A stretch of 64,000 nt of DNA, from positions 1-64,000 of the forward strand of contig NZ_MWMO01000005.1 in assembly GCF_002556635.1 (NCBI RefSeq), written 5' to 3'. The notes below the pieces were generated by a model that saw nothing but the letters and a program-made list of their open reading frames with translations, was not told the origin of the DNA and ran no database searches. Shown here in pieces: positions 21,654-30,516 of this stretch. Every line of letters begins with the position of its first letter. The first letter of the stretch is position 1. The stretch is from Novosphingobium sp. PC22D. Its GTDB lineage: Bacteria; Pseudomonadota; Alphaproteobacteria; Sphingomonadales; Sphingomonadaceae. A program made the position numbers and the translations under genes.

Positions 21654-22964
21654 TCAGGAGCGCCCCACCGAGACATAGCTGAATCCCGCCTGCCGCACGT
21701 CGTCGGGATCGTAGATGTTGCGCAGATCGACCAGCACCCGGCTTTTCGCAAGCTGCTTCACCTTGGCGAGATCGAGGGCGCGGAACGCGTCCCACTCGGT
21801 GACGATGACGACCACGTCCGCACCGTCGATCGCCTCGTAGACGCCTTCGGTCATCTCGACATCGGGCATCAACGGACGGGCAAGCTCCATGCCCTCGGGA
21901 TCGTAGGCGGCAACCGAGACACCGGCGTCGATCAGCGTCTGCGCGACGGCGATCGCGGGCGAATCGCGCATGTCGTCGGTATTCGGCTTGAAGGTCAGGC
22001 CCAGCAGCGCGACCCGCTTGCCGCGCGCCGCGTCCTGTCCGCCCAGCGCCTCGATCACCTTGCGGCCCATCGCGCGCTTGCGGCTGTCGTTGACCTTGAC
22101 CACCGCCTCGATGATACGCAGCGGGCTCTCGTAGTCCTCCGCCGTCTTGAGCAGCGCCAGCGTGTCCTTGGGAAAGCACGAACCGCCGTAACCGGGCCCG
22201 GCATGGAGAAACTTGCTGCCGATCCGGCCATCGAGACCGATGCCCCGCGCCACGTCCTGGACGTTGCCGCCGACCTTCTCGCACAAGTCCGCCATCTCGT
22301 TGATGAAGGTGATCTTCGTCGCGAGGAAGGCGTTGGCGGCGTACTTGATCACCTCGGCCGAGCGACGCGAGGTGAACAGGATCGGCGATTCATTGAGAAA
22401 CAGCGGCCGATAGACCTCGCGCATCACTTCGCGGCCGAAATCATCCTCGGCGCCGATGACGATGCGGTCGGGCCGCTTGAAGTCGCCGATGGCCGCGCCT
22501 TCGCGCAGAAACTCCGGGTTCGAGACGACCGCGACCTTGTGCGGCGTGCCGCTATCGGCGATGATTCGCTCCACTTCGTCGCCAGTGCCGACCGGAACCG
22601 TCGACTTGGTGACGACGACCGCGTCGCCCGTCAGCGCCTCGCCGACCTCGCGGGCCACGGCATAGACGAACGAGAGGTCGGCATGGCCGTCGCCGCGGCG
22701 CGAGGGCGTGCCCACGGCGATGAAGATCGCATCGGCGCCGTCGATACCCTCGGCCAGATCGGTGGTGAAGGTCAGCCGCCCCGCCTTCGCGTTGGCTTCG
22801 ACAAGCGCGTCGAGGCCCGGCTCGTAGATCGGCATGACGCCCGCATGCAGGCGGTCAATCTTGGACTGATCCTTGTCGATGCAAACGACATCGTGGCCGA
22901 AATCGGCGAAGCATGCGCCGGACACGAGGCCCACGTAGCCCGAACCCACCATCGCGATCTTCAT
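21654..22964 (-). CDS. UDP-glucose/GDP-mannose dehydrogenase family protein (UDP-glucose 6-dehydrogenase)
   Basis: A 436-residue NAD-dependent dehydrogenase that oxidises UDP-glucose to UDP-glucuronate in two steps. The Rossmann motif GSGYVGLVSGACFADFGHDV is at residues 7-26 and the catalytic cysteine lies in GYGGSCFPKDTLALL. ATG at 22964 has GGAG 5 nt upstream. It is followed on the same strand group by a UDP-glucuronate epimerase gene just upstream, so the pair supplies uronic-acid sugar nucleotides for exopolysaccharide or LPS. GDP-mannose dehydrogenase activity is less likely because of the epimerase partner. Confidence 0.92.
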   Translation of the reverse strand: MKIAMVGSGYVGLVSGACFADFGHDVVCIDKDQSKIDRLHAGVMPIYEPGLDALVEANAKAGRLTFTTDLAEGIDGADAIFIAVGTPSRRGDGHADLSFVYAVAREVGEALTGDAVVVTKSTVPVGTGDEVERIIADSGTPHKVAVVSNPEFLREGAAIGDFKRPDRIVIGAEDDFGREVMREVYRPLFLNESPILFTSRRSAEVIKYAANAFLATKITFINEMADLCEKVGGNVQDVARGIGLDGRIGSKFLHAGPGYGGSCFPKDTLALLKTAEDYESPLRIIEAVVKVNDSRKRAMGRKVIEALGGQDAARGKRVALLGLTFKPNTDDMRDSPAIAVAQTLIDAGVSVAAYDPEGMELARPLMPDVEMTEGVYEAIDGADVVVIVTEWDAFRALDLAKVKQLAKSRVLVDLRNIYDPDDVRQAGFSYVSVGRS

Positions 22965-23023
22965 AGCATCTCCATTGCTGCACCTGCGAAAGGGCTTCTA
23001 GCCACCAAAGCGCGCGAAGAAAA

Positions 23024-24034
23024 TCACGAACCCGTGTAGTTTCGGAACCAATTCACGAATTTCGGAACACCTTCCTCGATGGCCGTGGTCGGCGCATAGC
23101 CCGTATCGCGGCTGAGCGCGTCGATATCCGCAAAGGTGCGTTGGACGTCGCCGGGCTGCATCGGCATCATGCGCATCTCGGCCTTTCGGCCGCACGCCTC
23201 CTCTAGCACCGCGATCAAGCGCATGAGGTGTTCGCTGCGGTGGTTGCCGATGTTGTAGAGGGCGTGCGGCTTCACGCTGCCGCCCGGCTTCATTTGGCCA
23301 TCGTCGCGCGGCGGCCGCTCGAGACAGGCGACGACGCCGGCGACGATATCGTCGATGTAGGTGAAGTCGCGGTACATGTCCCCGTTGTTGTAGACCTCGA
23401 TCGGTCGCCCGGAGAGGATGCGCTCGGCGAACTTCCACATCGCCATGTCGGGCCGCCCCCAGGGGCCGTAGACGGTGAAGAAACGCAGTCCCGTCAGTGG
23501 GATGCGGAACAAGTGCGCGTAAGTCTCGCTCATCAGTTCGTCGGCGCGCTTGGTCGCCGCGTAGAGCGAGACCGGATTGTCGGTGCGGTCGTCGACCGAG
23601 AACGGCACCTTCTGGTTGCCGCCGTAGACCGAGCTCGAGCTGGCATAGACCATGTGCCCCACACCGCGCGCGCGGGCGAGTTCGAGCATGTTGACGTGGC
23701 CGGCGAGATTGGACTGGACGTAGGCCTGCGGGTTCTCGAGCGAATAGCGCACGCCTGCCTGCGCCCCGAGATGAACGATCGATTCGATCTCGAAGGGGAC
23801 AAACGCGCGGGTGAGCGCCGCCGCATCCGAGAAATCGAGTTGCTCGAAGTGGAAACTATCTCCGAATCGGCTCTGAATTCGATCGAGCCGTGCGCGTTTG
23901 AGCTCCACCGAATAATAGTCGTTGAGGTTGTCCACGCCCACGACCTTGCGCCCTTTCGTCATCAGCGCCTCGGAGACGGCTGATCCGATGAAGCCGGCGA
24001 CCCCGGTGACGACGACGATTGGCTGGCTGGTCAT
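23024..24034 (-). CDS. NAD-dependent epimerase, probable UDP-glucuronate 4-epimerase
   Basis: A 336-residue extended short-chain dehydrogenase with the NAD motif TGVAGFIGSAV near the N-terminus, a serine-rich YASSSSVYGGN segment and the YAATK catalytic pair. The best match by pattern is UDP-glucuronate 4-epimerase, giving UDP-galacturonate. ATG at 24034 directly precedes the family N-terminus (MTSQPIVVVTG); an upstream in-frame start adds 43 residues with no family features. It lies 59 nt before the UDP-glucose dehydrogenase gene and is probably cotranscribed with it. Confidence 0.88.
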   Translation of the reverse strand: MTSQPIVVVTGVAGFIGSAVSEALMTKGRKVVGVDNLNDYYSVELKRARLDRIQSRFGDSFHFEQLDFSDAAALTRAFVPFEIESIVHLGAQAGVRYSLENPQAYVQSNLAGHVNMLELARARGVGHMVYASSSSVYGGNQKVPFSVDDRTDNPVSLYAATKRADELMSETYAHLFRIPLTGLRFFTVYGPWGRPDMAMWKFAERILSGRPIEVYNNGDMYRDFTYIDDIVAGVVACLERPPRDDGQMKPGGSVKPHALYNIGNHRSEHLMRLIAVLEEACGRKAEMRMMPMQPGDVQRTFADIDALSRDTGYAPTTAIEEGVPKFVNWFRNYTGS

Positions 24035-24227
24035 ACGAGTTGGGCTCCCGTCTGGCGCGCAGGGGGCAATGACCGAATGGACCTTCGATCCGGAGACTGC
24101 CGCGGCGCCCGCGAATTGTGAGATGCGCGCGTGCCTGTCAAGCGCGCTCCCGCCACGCCGCATCCGTCCGGCGCGGGAGGCCGGCGTCGCCTAGGCAGCG
24201 CCGAAAAGCCGCGCTAAAGCCTGGCTC

Positions 24228-25511
24228 ATGCACGAGCTCAACGCCTTCGATGCGGCCGCCATCCTCATCGTCCTCGCCGCCGGTCTCGGCTATCTGAACT
24301 ATCGCGTCCTCAAGCTGCCGTCGACCGTCGGCCTCACCGTGATGGGCACCCTCGCCTCACTGCTGGTGATCGTCTACGACCATATCGTGCCCTCGAGCAC
24401 GCTGTCCGAAACCCTCGGCGGCTTTCTCACGGACATCGATTTCAGCACGACGCTGATGGAAGGCATGCTCTCCTTCCTGCTGTTCGCCGGCGCGATGCAC
24501 GTCGACTGGTCGCATATGCGCAAGGGCGCCTGGCCGATCCTGTTCTTCAGCACGATCGGGGTAATGATCTCGACCGCGATCGTCGGCTTCGCCTTCCATT
24601 ATCTGACCCTGCTCGTCGGCGCGCCGGTGCCGCTCGTCTGGTGCCTGGTGTTCGGCGCGCTGATCAGTCCGACCGACCCGGTGGCGGTCATGGCCGTGAT
24701 GAAGCGCGCGGCGATGCCCGATACGCTTCAGGCCACGGTCGCGGGCGAGAGCCTGTTCAACGACGGCGTGGGCGTCGTCGTCTTCGGCATTCTCATCTCG
24801 ATCGCCGTCGGCGCCGAGGAGTTCAGTCTGGCGCATGCCGCAGCCGATTTCGGCCGCGAGGCGATTGGCGGGGCGGTGCTCGGGCTCGTCGCGGGCTGGA
24901 TCGCGTTCAAGGCGATGCACTCGATCGATGAATACAACATCGAGGCGATGATCTCGCTGGCGACCGTGATGGGCGGCTATTCGCTCGCACTTGCGCTCCA
25001 CGTCAGCGGGCCGGTGGCGATGGCGGTCGCCGGGCTGATGATCGGCAACGCCGGCGTCGCGCATGCGATGAGCGACACCACCCGCGACTACGTGATCAAG
25101 TTCTGGGCGCTGATCGACGAGATCCTGAACGCGGTGCTGTTCCTGCTGATCGGTCTCGAGGTGATCGCGCTTGCCTTCGAAGCGCGCTACGTCGCCGCCG
25201 GCATCGGCGCGATCCTGATCGTGCTCGCCGCGCGTGCGATCTCTGTCGGCGTCCCGCTCAAGGCGATGAAGCGGATGATCGACATGGGGCCGCTGGCTTT
25301 TCCCACGCTGCTGTGGGGCGGCCTGCGCGGCGGCATCTCGATCGCGCTGGCGCTCTCGCTTCCCGACAGCGAGATCCGCACCGAACTGCTCGTCGCGACC
25401 TATTTCGTCGTTCTCTTCGCGGTCGTCGTGCAGGGCGGCAGCATCGGCTGGCTGATCGCCCGGATCAAGGCGCGCAACGAGCTCGACAGCCCCGGCGGTA
25501 TCGAGCCGTGA
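24228..25511 (+). CDS. Na+/H+ antiporter, CPA1/NhaP type
   Basis: A 427-residue integral inner-membrane protein with about 12 hydrophobic helices. The CPA1 core motifs are present: SPTDPVAVMAVMK (the TD-containing unwound helix) and AGESLFNDGVGVVVFG (ND motif of electroneutral exchangers). It would exchange Na+ (or K+) for H+ in pH and salt balance. No strong RBS precedes the ATG at 24228. The gene overlaps the following DUF389 gene by 4 nt (GTGA) if that gene uses its GTG start. Confidence 0.9.
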   Translation: MHELNAFDAAAILIVLAAGLGYLNYRVLKLPSTVGLTVMGTLASLLVIVYDHIVPSSTLSETLGGFLTDIDFSTTLMEGMLSFLLFAGAMHVDWSHMRKGAWPILFFSTIGVMISTAIVGFAFHYLTLLVGAPVPLVWCLVFGALISPTDPVAVMAVMKRAAMPDTLQATVAGESLFNDGVGVVVFGILISIAVGAEEFSLAHAAADFGREAIGGAVLGLVAGWIAFKAMHSIDEYNIEAMISLATVMGGYSLALALHVSGPVAMAVAGLMIGNAGVAHAMSDTTRDYVIKFWALIDEILNAVLFLLIGLEVIALAFEARYVAAGIGAILIVLAARAISVGVPLKAMKRMIDMGPLAFPTLLWGGLRGGISIALALSLPDSEIRTELLVATYFVVLFAVVVQGGSIGWLIARIKARNELDSPGGIEP

Positions 25512-27262
25512 AGGAAAACTCGCTCGACATGCAAAAGCCGACGACCACGGCGGCGACCGAGGCCGAAGCTGGCCGCCTCCTAGGCGATCAACCGCCTGTC
25601 GCGGAGGAAGAGTGGAAGCCGCCGCAAGTCTCGAAGCTGGGCGCCTGGCTGCGATTCCTGCGCATCAAGTTCGCGCGGCTGGTGCTGCTGCCCAACTTCA
25701 CCTTCGATCAAGCCTACGACCTGCGCGAAGCGGTGCGCAAGGACGGTCGCCTCACGCGCGGCTATATCCTGATGTGCGCGCTCTCGGCCGGCATCGCCGC
25801 GCTCGGCCTGCTCCAGTCCTCGACCGCCGTCGTGATCGGCGCGATGCTGATCTCGCCGCTGATGAGCCCGATCGCCGCGCTCGGCTTCGGCTTCGCCTCG
25901 ATCGACGGCCACCGGATAAAGGACGCCGCCCGGGTCGTCGCGATCGGGGCGGGGATCGGAATCATGACCGGCGTGCTGATCACCTGGCTCAGCCCGATCC
26001 GAAACGCCACGCCCGAGATCCTGGCGCGCACCCAGCCGACGCTGCTCGATCTCGCGGTCGCGCTGTTTTCCGGCATCGCCGGCGGCTATGCCACGGTAAT
26101 CGGCAAGGGCGGCACCGCGATCGGCGTGGCCATCGCGACCGCGCTGATGCCGCCGCTCGCGGTGCTCGGCTACGGCATCGGCGTGCTGCAGATCCGTTTC
26201 GCGCTCGGCGCGCTGCTGCTGTTCCTCACCAACCTCGCCGCGATCACCTTCGCCTTCGCGCTCGTCGCGCGGCTGGCGGGTGTCGCCCGGCCCCTGTTCA
26301 AGGTGGAATGGACGCCGCGCTATATCGCGGCCTTCGCGCTCGTCTTCCTGCTGCTGGCGACGCCCTTGTCGATGACGCTGCTCAAGCTGTCGCGCGAAGC
26401 GGCGATCCGGACCGCGGCGACCAGCGCCATCCGGCAGGCGTGCGGCAAGGACGCGACGATCGCCCAGATCGACGTTTCGACCCCGCTGTTCGAGGAGCCA
26501 AGCGTCGATGCGCTGGTGATCGCGCCCGGCTACACCACCAACGCCGCGAGCGATGCCGAGGCCAGGCTCAAGTCGGCCCTGGGGCGCGAGGTTCGCATCA
26601 ATCTCCAGCAGGTCATGGCGGCCGACTGGCAGTCGCGGACGCGGGCCATGGTCGATGCCGCGATGGAGCGCACGGCCGCCGGCATCGCCGCCGACGTCCC
26701 GCCGATCGACCGCGTGCGACAGAGCATCGGCCTGCCGACACGCTCGCTTTGGTCGGATCGCGCCCAGCGCCTCGTCTATGTCGAGCCCGTGCCCGCGCCC
26801 GGCTGGACGCTTGCCGACTATCGCGCGATCGAGACTGCCTCGCGCATGGACGACGACGTCAAGTGGACCGTCCGCATCGTGCCGCCGCCGCAGGCGCAGC
26901 TCACGGTTGCCCTCGGAGATCCCGCGCTGGCGCCCGAAGGCGCGGTCACGCCGCAGCTCGCGGTATGGGCGCTGCGGCGGTGGGGCATGAGCCGAGTGAC
27001 GATCGAGGGCCGGAGGACGGAAGCGCAGGCCGGCCTGCTCGGCGCGCTCGCCAACATAGGCGTGGAAGCAAGCTTTCTGGCAAGCACCTCGCAGGCCGAA
27101 GACGACAGCACTTCCGACGAGGACGGCGACGAGGAGACGCCGCCGCCGGTCGCGCGGCTGCGGATCTATCCGCCCAGCCCCTCGCAGGAGGCAGCGGCCG
27201 CCGCGGCCCGGCGCGAAGCGGAAGCGGCGGCCGCGCAGGCGAGCGAGGCCGCAGAGCGGTAG
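25508..27262 (+). CDS. DUF389 domain-containing membrane protein
   Basis: A 584-residue protein with a DUF389 membrane core (about residues 70-285): segments YILMCALSAGIAALGLLQ, VVIGAMLISPLMSPIAALG and KGGTAIGVAIATALMPPLA. A hydrophobic helix near 280-300 is followed by a long soluble part ending in an acidic, alanine-rich tail. The function of DUF389 proteins is not established. GTG at 25508 overlaps the antiporter stop; an alternative ATG at 25529 has AAGGAAA 12 nt upstream and would shorten the protein by 7 residues. Pairing with the antiporter suggests a membrane transport or stress role. Confidence 0.82.
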   Translation: MKENSLDMQKPTTTAATEAEAGRLLGDQPPVAEEEWKPPQVSKLGAWLRFLRIKFARLVLLPNFTFDQAYDLREAVRKDGRLTRGYILMCALSAGIAALGLLQSSTAVVIGAMLISPLMSPIAALGFGFASIDGHRIKDAARVVAIGAGIGIMTGVLITWLSPIRNATPEILARTQPTLLDLAVALFSGIAGGYATVIGKGGTAIGVAIATALMPPLAVLGYGIGVLQIRFALGALLLFLTNLAAITFAFALVARLAGVARPLFKVEWTPRYIAAFALVFLLLATPLSMTLLKLSREAAIRTAATSAIRQACGKDATIAQIDVSTPLFEEPSVDALVIAPGYTTNAASDAEARLKSALGREVRINLQQVMAADWQSRTRAMVDAAMERTAAGIAADVPPIDRVRQSIGLPTRSLWSDRAQRLVYVEPVPAPGWTLADYRAIETASRMDDDVKWTVRIVPPPQAQLTVALGDPALAPEGAVTPQLAVWALRRWGMSRVTIEGRRTEAQAGLLGALANIGVEASFLASTSQAEDDSTSDEDGDEETPPPVARLRIYPPSPSQEAAAAAARREAEAAAAQASEAAER

Positions 27263-27280
27263 AACGCCCTTGGGCGCGCC

Positions 27281-28000
27281 TCAGCCGTCGTCGCGCCAGG
27301 TGCAGTCCCTGACCGGAATTTCCAGGTCCGAGACGATCTGGCGCATCCCGAGGATGTCGAACAGGACTTCGCCTTGCGCGATCCGCTCGCGGAAGCCGAC
27401 TTCCTTGGCGGCGCGCGCTTCGGCATTGGTGACAGCGGTTTCGATCAGGCCGAAGGGGATCACCAGCACGCCGTCGCCATCGCCGCAGACCAGATCGCCC
27501 GGCTCCACGCGCACGTTGTCGACGACGACCGGCACATTGACCGCTGCGGGCCCGCGCTTCTTGGGGTGTTCGACCGAGACCGCGGTCGACCAGACCGGGA
27601 AGCCCAGGTCGCGGATCGCATCGGTATCGCGCGTCGCGCCGTGGACGACCGCGCCCGCAAGCCCCTTCTTCACCGCGAAGTTGCAGGCAACGTCGCCCCA
27701 CAGCGCGCCCTGATGGCCGCCGCCGTTGGTGAGCACCAGCACGTCGCCCGCCTCGGCAACGTTGAGCGCGGCGTGGATCGCGAGATTGTCGCCGGGAAAG
27801 TTCCACGCGGTGACGGCGGGGCCGCAGACCTTCTGACCCGTCGCGATCGGCCGCATCGCGGGTGAGAGCAGGCCCATGCGCCCGGCGATCTCGCCCAGAC
27901 CCTCGTGCAGATCGGCAACGCCGAAGCTCGCCGCGCGGGCGACGAGCGCGGGATCGGGACGCGGGATCTTCGTGTAGATGACGGACTTGGTCGGGTTCAT
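27281..28000 (-). CDS. RraA family protein (HMG/CHA-type aldolase or oxaloacetate decarboxylase)
   Basis: A 239-residue member of the RraA/4-hydroxy-4-methyl-2-oxoglutarate aldolase fold. Conserved segments are GDNLAIHAALNVAEAGDVLV, GALWGDVACNFAVKKGLAG and VVHGATRDTDAIRDLGFPV, where the G-x-x-RD motif binds metal and substrate. These enzymes split or decarboxylate 2-oxo acids; a few are RNase E inhibitors, which is unlikely here given the catabolic neighbours. ATG at 28000 overlaps the dehydrogenase stop (ATGA). The open frame continues far upstream inside the dehydrogenase gene but is a shadow. Confidence 0.87.
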   Translation of the reverse strand: MNPTKSVIYTKIPRPDPALVARAASFGVADLHEGLGEIAGRMGLLSPAMRPIATGQKVCGPAVTAWNFPGDNLAIHAALNVAEAGDVLVLTNGGGHQGALWGDVACNFAVKKGLAGAVVHGATRDTDAIRDLGFPVWSTAVSVEHPKKRGPAAVNVPVVVDNVRVEPGDLVCGDGDGVLVIPFGLIETAVTNAEARAAKEVGFRERIAQGEVLFDILGMRQIVSDLEIPVRDCTWRDDG

Positions 28001-28953
28001 GGCAAGGCCTCCGGATTGAGCAGGGTCGCGGGCACTTCGCCTGCGTGAATGGTGTCGATCACGCGCGCCACGTGGAGCGCCATGTCCTTCATGCCAGCCT
28101 CGGTCACGCCCGCGACGTGCGGCGAGAGCAGGCAGTTCGGCAGGCCGAAGAGCGGATGGTCGGCGGGCGGCGGCTCGGCCGCGAACACGTCGATGCCCGC
28201 GCCGCCGATGCGCCGCGCCCGCAGCGCCTCGGCTAGCGCCGCTTCGTCGACGATGCCGCCGCGCGAGCAGTTCACCAGGATCGCCTTCTCGTGCATCAGC
28301 GCCAGTTCGCGCGCGCCAACGAGATTGCGCGTCGCATCGGTGAGCGGGGTGTGGATCGAGATCACGTCGCGGCGCAGCACTTCGTCGAGCGTCATCGGCA
28401 GGACGCCCTCGGCGCGAACTGCGTCGTCGTCCACCATCGGATCGTAGGCGGCGACTTCGGCGGCGAAGCCCGCACCGCAGATCCGGGCGACGCAGCGCGC
28501 GATCCGGCCGAAGCCGATCAGGCCGACCCGCGCACCCGTCAGGTCGCCCAATCGGATACGCCAGCGCTCGTCCCAGCGGTCGGCGCGCACGAGTGCGTCC
28601 ATCTCGCGCAATTGTCGCAGCAGCGCCAGCATCATCGCCACCGCGCCTTCCGCGACGGCGGTCGAATTGTTGCCGCCGGGGGTATTGGCAACGAGCACGC
28701 GCTGCGCGGTCGCGGCCGCAATATCGATGTTGTCCACCCCCGCACCGTGCTTCACGATCGCCTTCAAACGGGGCATTTTTCCGAATATTCCGGCGCCGAG
28801 TTCGCTCGTGCGGATCACGATCACGGTGGTCTCGGCAAGGCGCGGGTGGCGCTGCCAGCCGTCCGCCGCGATGATCTCGTGCGACCCCGCGATCGCGTCC
28901 ATGCCCGCCGGATGAATCGGATCGATGATGCAGACCAGTTCGCGCGCGCTCAC
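27997..28953 (-). CDS. D-2-hydroxyacid dehydrogenase (NAD(P))
   Basis: A 318-residue D-isomer specific 2-hydroxyacid dehydrogenase. The NAD-binding motif GLIGFGRIARCVA sits near residue 150. The catalytic Arg/Glu/His set is visible in VNCSRGGIVDEAALAEAL and NCLLSPHVAGVTEAG. It interconverts a D-2-hydroxy acid and a 2-oxo acid, which could feed the RraA-like enzyme it overlaps by 4 nt. It is transcribed divergently from the SMP-30 gene across a 112-bp promoter region that contains a palindrome. Confidence 0.9.
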   Translation of the reverse strand: MSARELVCIIDPIHPAGMDAIAGSHEIIAADGWQRHPRLAETTVIVIRTSELGAGIFGKMPRLKAIVKHGAGVDNIDIAAATAQRVLVANTPGGNNSTAVAEGAVAMMLALLRQLREMDALVRADRWDERWRIRLGDLTGARVGLIGFGRIARCVARICGAGFAAEVAAYDPMVDDDAVRAEGVLPMTLDEVLRRDVISIHTPLTDATRNLVGARELALMHEKAILVNCSRGGIVDEAALAEALRARRIGGAGIDVFAAEPPPADHPLFGLPNCLLSPHVAGVTEAGMKDMALHVARVIDTIHAGEVPATLLNPEALP

Positions 28954-28968
28954 GCCTCTCTCCCAAGC

Positions 28969-28985
28969 CAGATGTATACGATCTG
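28969..28985. promoter_or_regulatory. 17-bp palindrome, candidate GntR-family operator
   Basis: CAGAT-GTATACG-ATCTG: 5-bp perfect arms around a GTATAC core, in the divergent promoter region between the hydroxyacid dehydrogenase and lactonase genes. FCD-type GntR regulators often bind TNGTATACNA-like dyads, and such a regulator is encoded in the cluster (30517-31224). The assignment is inferred. Confidence 0.4.
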
Positions 28986-29065
28986 TGCGTCGCCGTGGTG
29001 AAAGGTCTTTGCGCCCCGGTCAACAGCGATTAGGGCAAGGGCCATAGCCGGAGAGGAGAAAAACC

Positions 29066-29989
29066 ATGTTCGCAGCGCCCCCCGCCGTCGAGGCCGAGGT
29101 CTTTTGCCGCATCCCCGACGCGTTCCGTCGGCACGGCGAGACGACCGAGTGGGCGCAAGTGCAGCTCCACGGCGCCGCCGCGCCGGTCTTCCTCGAAGGT
29201 CCGGTCTTCGATGCCGAGGGCAACCTGTGGGTGACCGACATTCCCTGGGGGCGACTGTTCCGGATCGACCCGCAGGGCCGCTGCGAGGTCGCGTTCGAAT
29301 ACGCAGGCCAGCCCAACGGCATGAAGTTCCTCGCCGACGGGCGCCTGCTCGTCGCCGACCATCACCTCGGCATGGTGATCTGCGATCCGGCGACCGGCAA
29401 GGCCGAACCCTGGTTCGACCGCTACCTGCTCGAACCCTTCCTCGGCTGCAACGACCTGACCATCGCGAGCAACGGCGACATCTGGTTCACCGATCAGGGC
29501 CAGTCCGGCTGGCACAATCCCAATGGCCGGCTGTTCCGGGTGAAGGCCGGCAGCGGCCGGCTCGAACTGATGCTCGACAAGATCCCCAGTCCCAACGGCC
29601 TCGTGCTCAACAAGGCCGAGACCGCGTTGTTCCTCGCCGTCACCCGCGCCAACGCGGTCTGGCGCGTGCCATTGGTGATGGACGGCGCGGTGGTCAGCAA
29701 GGTCGGCACCTACATCCAGCTATCGGGGGGCTCGGGCCCCGATGGGCTGACGATCGACGAGGACGACAACCTCGTCGTGTGCCACGTCGGCTTCGGCGCG
29801 GTGTGGCTGTTCAGCAATCGCGGCGAGCCGATGCTGCGGATCGACGTGCCCGAGGGCCGCTACACCACCAACGCGGTCTACGGGGGACCGGGCAACAAGT
29901 GGCTCTATTTCACCGAATCGAGTACCGGCACGGTCTACCGGACCGAGATGCCCGTTCCCGGAAGAGCGATCCGCGGGGCGCGGGTCTAG
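29066..29989 (+). CDS. SMP-30/gluconolactonase/LRE family protein
   Basis: A 307-residue six-bladed beta-propeller lactonase. Typical segments are FLEGPVFDAEGNLWVTDIPWG, GQPNGMKFLADGRLLVAD, GCNDLTIASNGDIWFTD and SPNGLVLNKAETALFLA, which carry the metal-ligand Glu, Asn and Asp residues. It would open a sugar lactone to the sugar acid. ATG at 29066 follows a strong GGAGAGGAG RBS. It is divergent from the dehydrogenase and convergent with the GlcG-like gene, within a sugar-acid catabolic cluster. Confidence 0.88.
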   Translation: MFAAPPAVEAEVFCRIPDAFRRHGETTEWAQVQLHGAAAPVFLEGPVFDAEGNLWVTDIPWGRLFRIDPQGRCEVAFEYAGQPNGMKFLADGRLLVADHHLGMVICDPATGKAEPWFDRYLLEPFLGCNDLTIASNGDIWFTDQGQSGWHNPNGRLFRVKAGSGRLELMLDKIPSPNGLVLNKAETALFLAVTRANAVWRVPLVMDGAVVSKVGTYIQLSGGSGPDGLTIDEDDNLVVCHVGFGAVWLFSNRGEPMLRIDVPEGRYTTNAVYGGPGNKWLYFTESSTGTVYRTEMPVPGRAIRGARV

Positions 29990-30001
29990 CCCCGCGACCG
30001 C

Positions 30002-30421
30002 TCAGCCGGTCGCGAGGCCGGCCTCGGCGATTCCGGCAAGCGCGGCTTCCTCGTCCTTGTCCGACAGGTCGCCGGTGACGCCGACGGCGCCGAGCAGCGT
30101 CCCGGCCGAATCCTTGACGAGCACGCCGCCCGCCGCCGGGATCAGCTTGCCCTCCCAGGCGACGCTCAGCGCCGCGAGGAACTGCGGCCGCTCCGCCGCC
30201 ATCTCGCCCAGCTTGCGGCTCGGCACGCCCATCGCCAGCGCGCCCGCCGCCTTGCCGGTCGCGATTTCGGGCCGGCCATAGGACGCGCCGTCCTCGCGCT
30301 CCATCGCCACGACGTGCCCGCCCGCGTCGAGCACCACGACAGTGAGCGGAGCGAGGCCGAGCGAGCGGCCCTTGGCCCGCGTGCCGGCAATGATGGTCCG
30401 GGCCTGGTCCAGGGTGATCAT
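30002..30421 (-). CDS. GlcG/HbpS-like (DUF336) protein
   Basis: A 139-residue protein of the GlcG/HbpS family, recognised by VVVLDAGGHVVAMEREDGA, the GRPEIATGKAAGALAMG segment and the GGVLVKD...GAVGVTGD ending. Members occur beside glycolate, diol and sugar-acid catabolic genes and some bind haem or cobalamin; the biochemical role is generally unclear. Only 12 nt separate its stop from the stop of the lactonase gene. It lies 95 nt downstream of the GntR regulator gene. Confidence 0.85.
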   Translation of the reverse strand: MITLDQARTIIAGTRAKGRSLGLAPLTVVVLDAGGHVVAMEREDGASYGRPEIATGKAAGALAMGVPSRKLGEMAAERPQFLAALSVAWEGKLIPAAGGVLVKDSAGTLLGAVGVTGDLSDKDEEAALAGIAEAGLATG

Positions 30422-30516
30422 GGTCGCTATCCTCTCGCTGTGGCTGGGTCTTTTCCGGGAGGCCCCATAGGCAGGTCGGCCCTACGCCAGCAAGCCGGAA
30501 TGCCTGCCTTCGGTCC

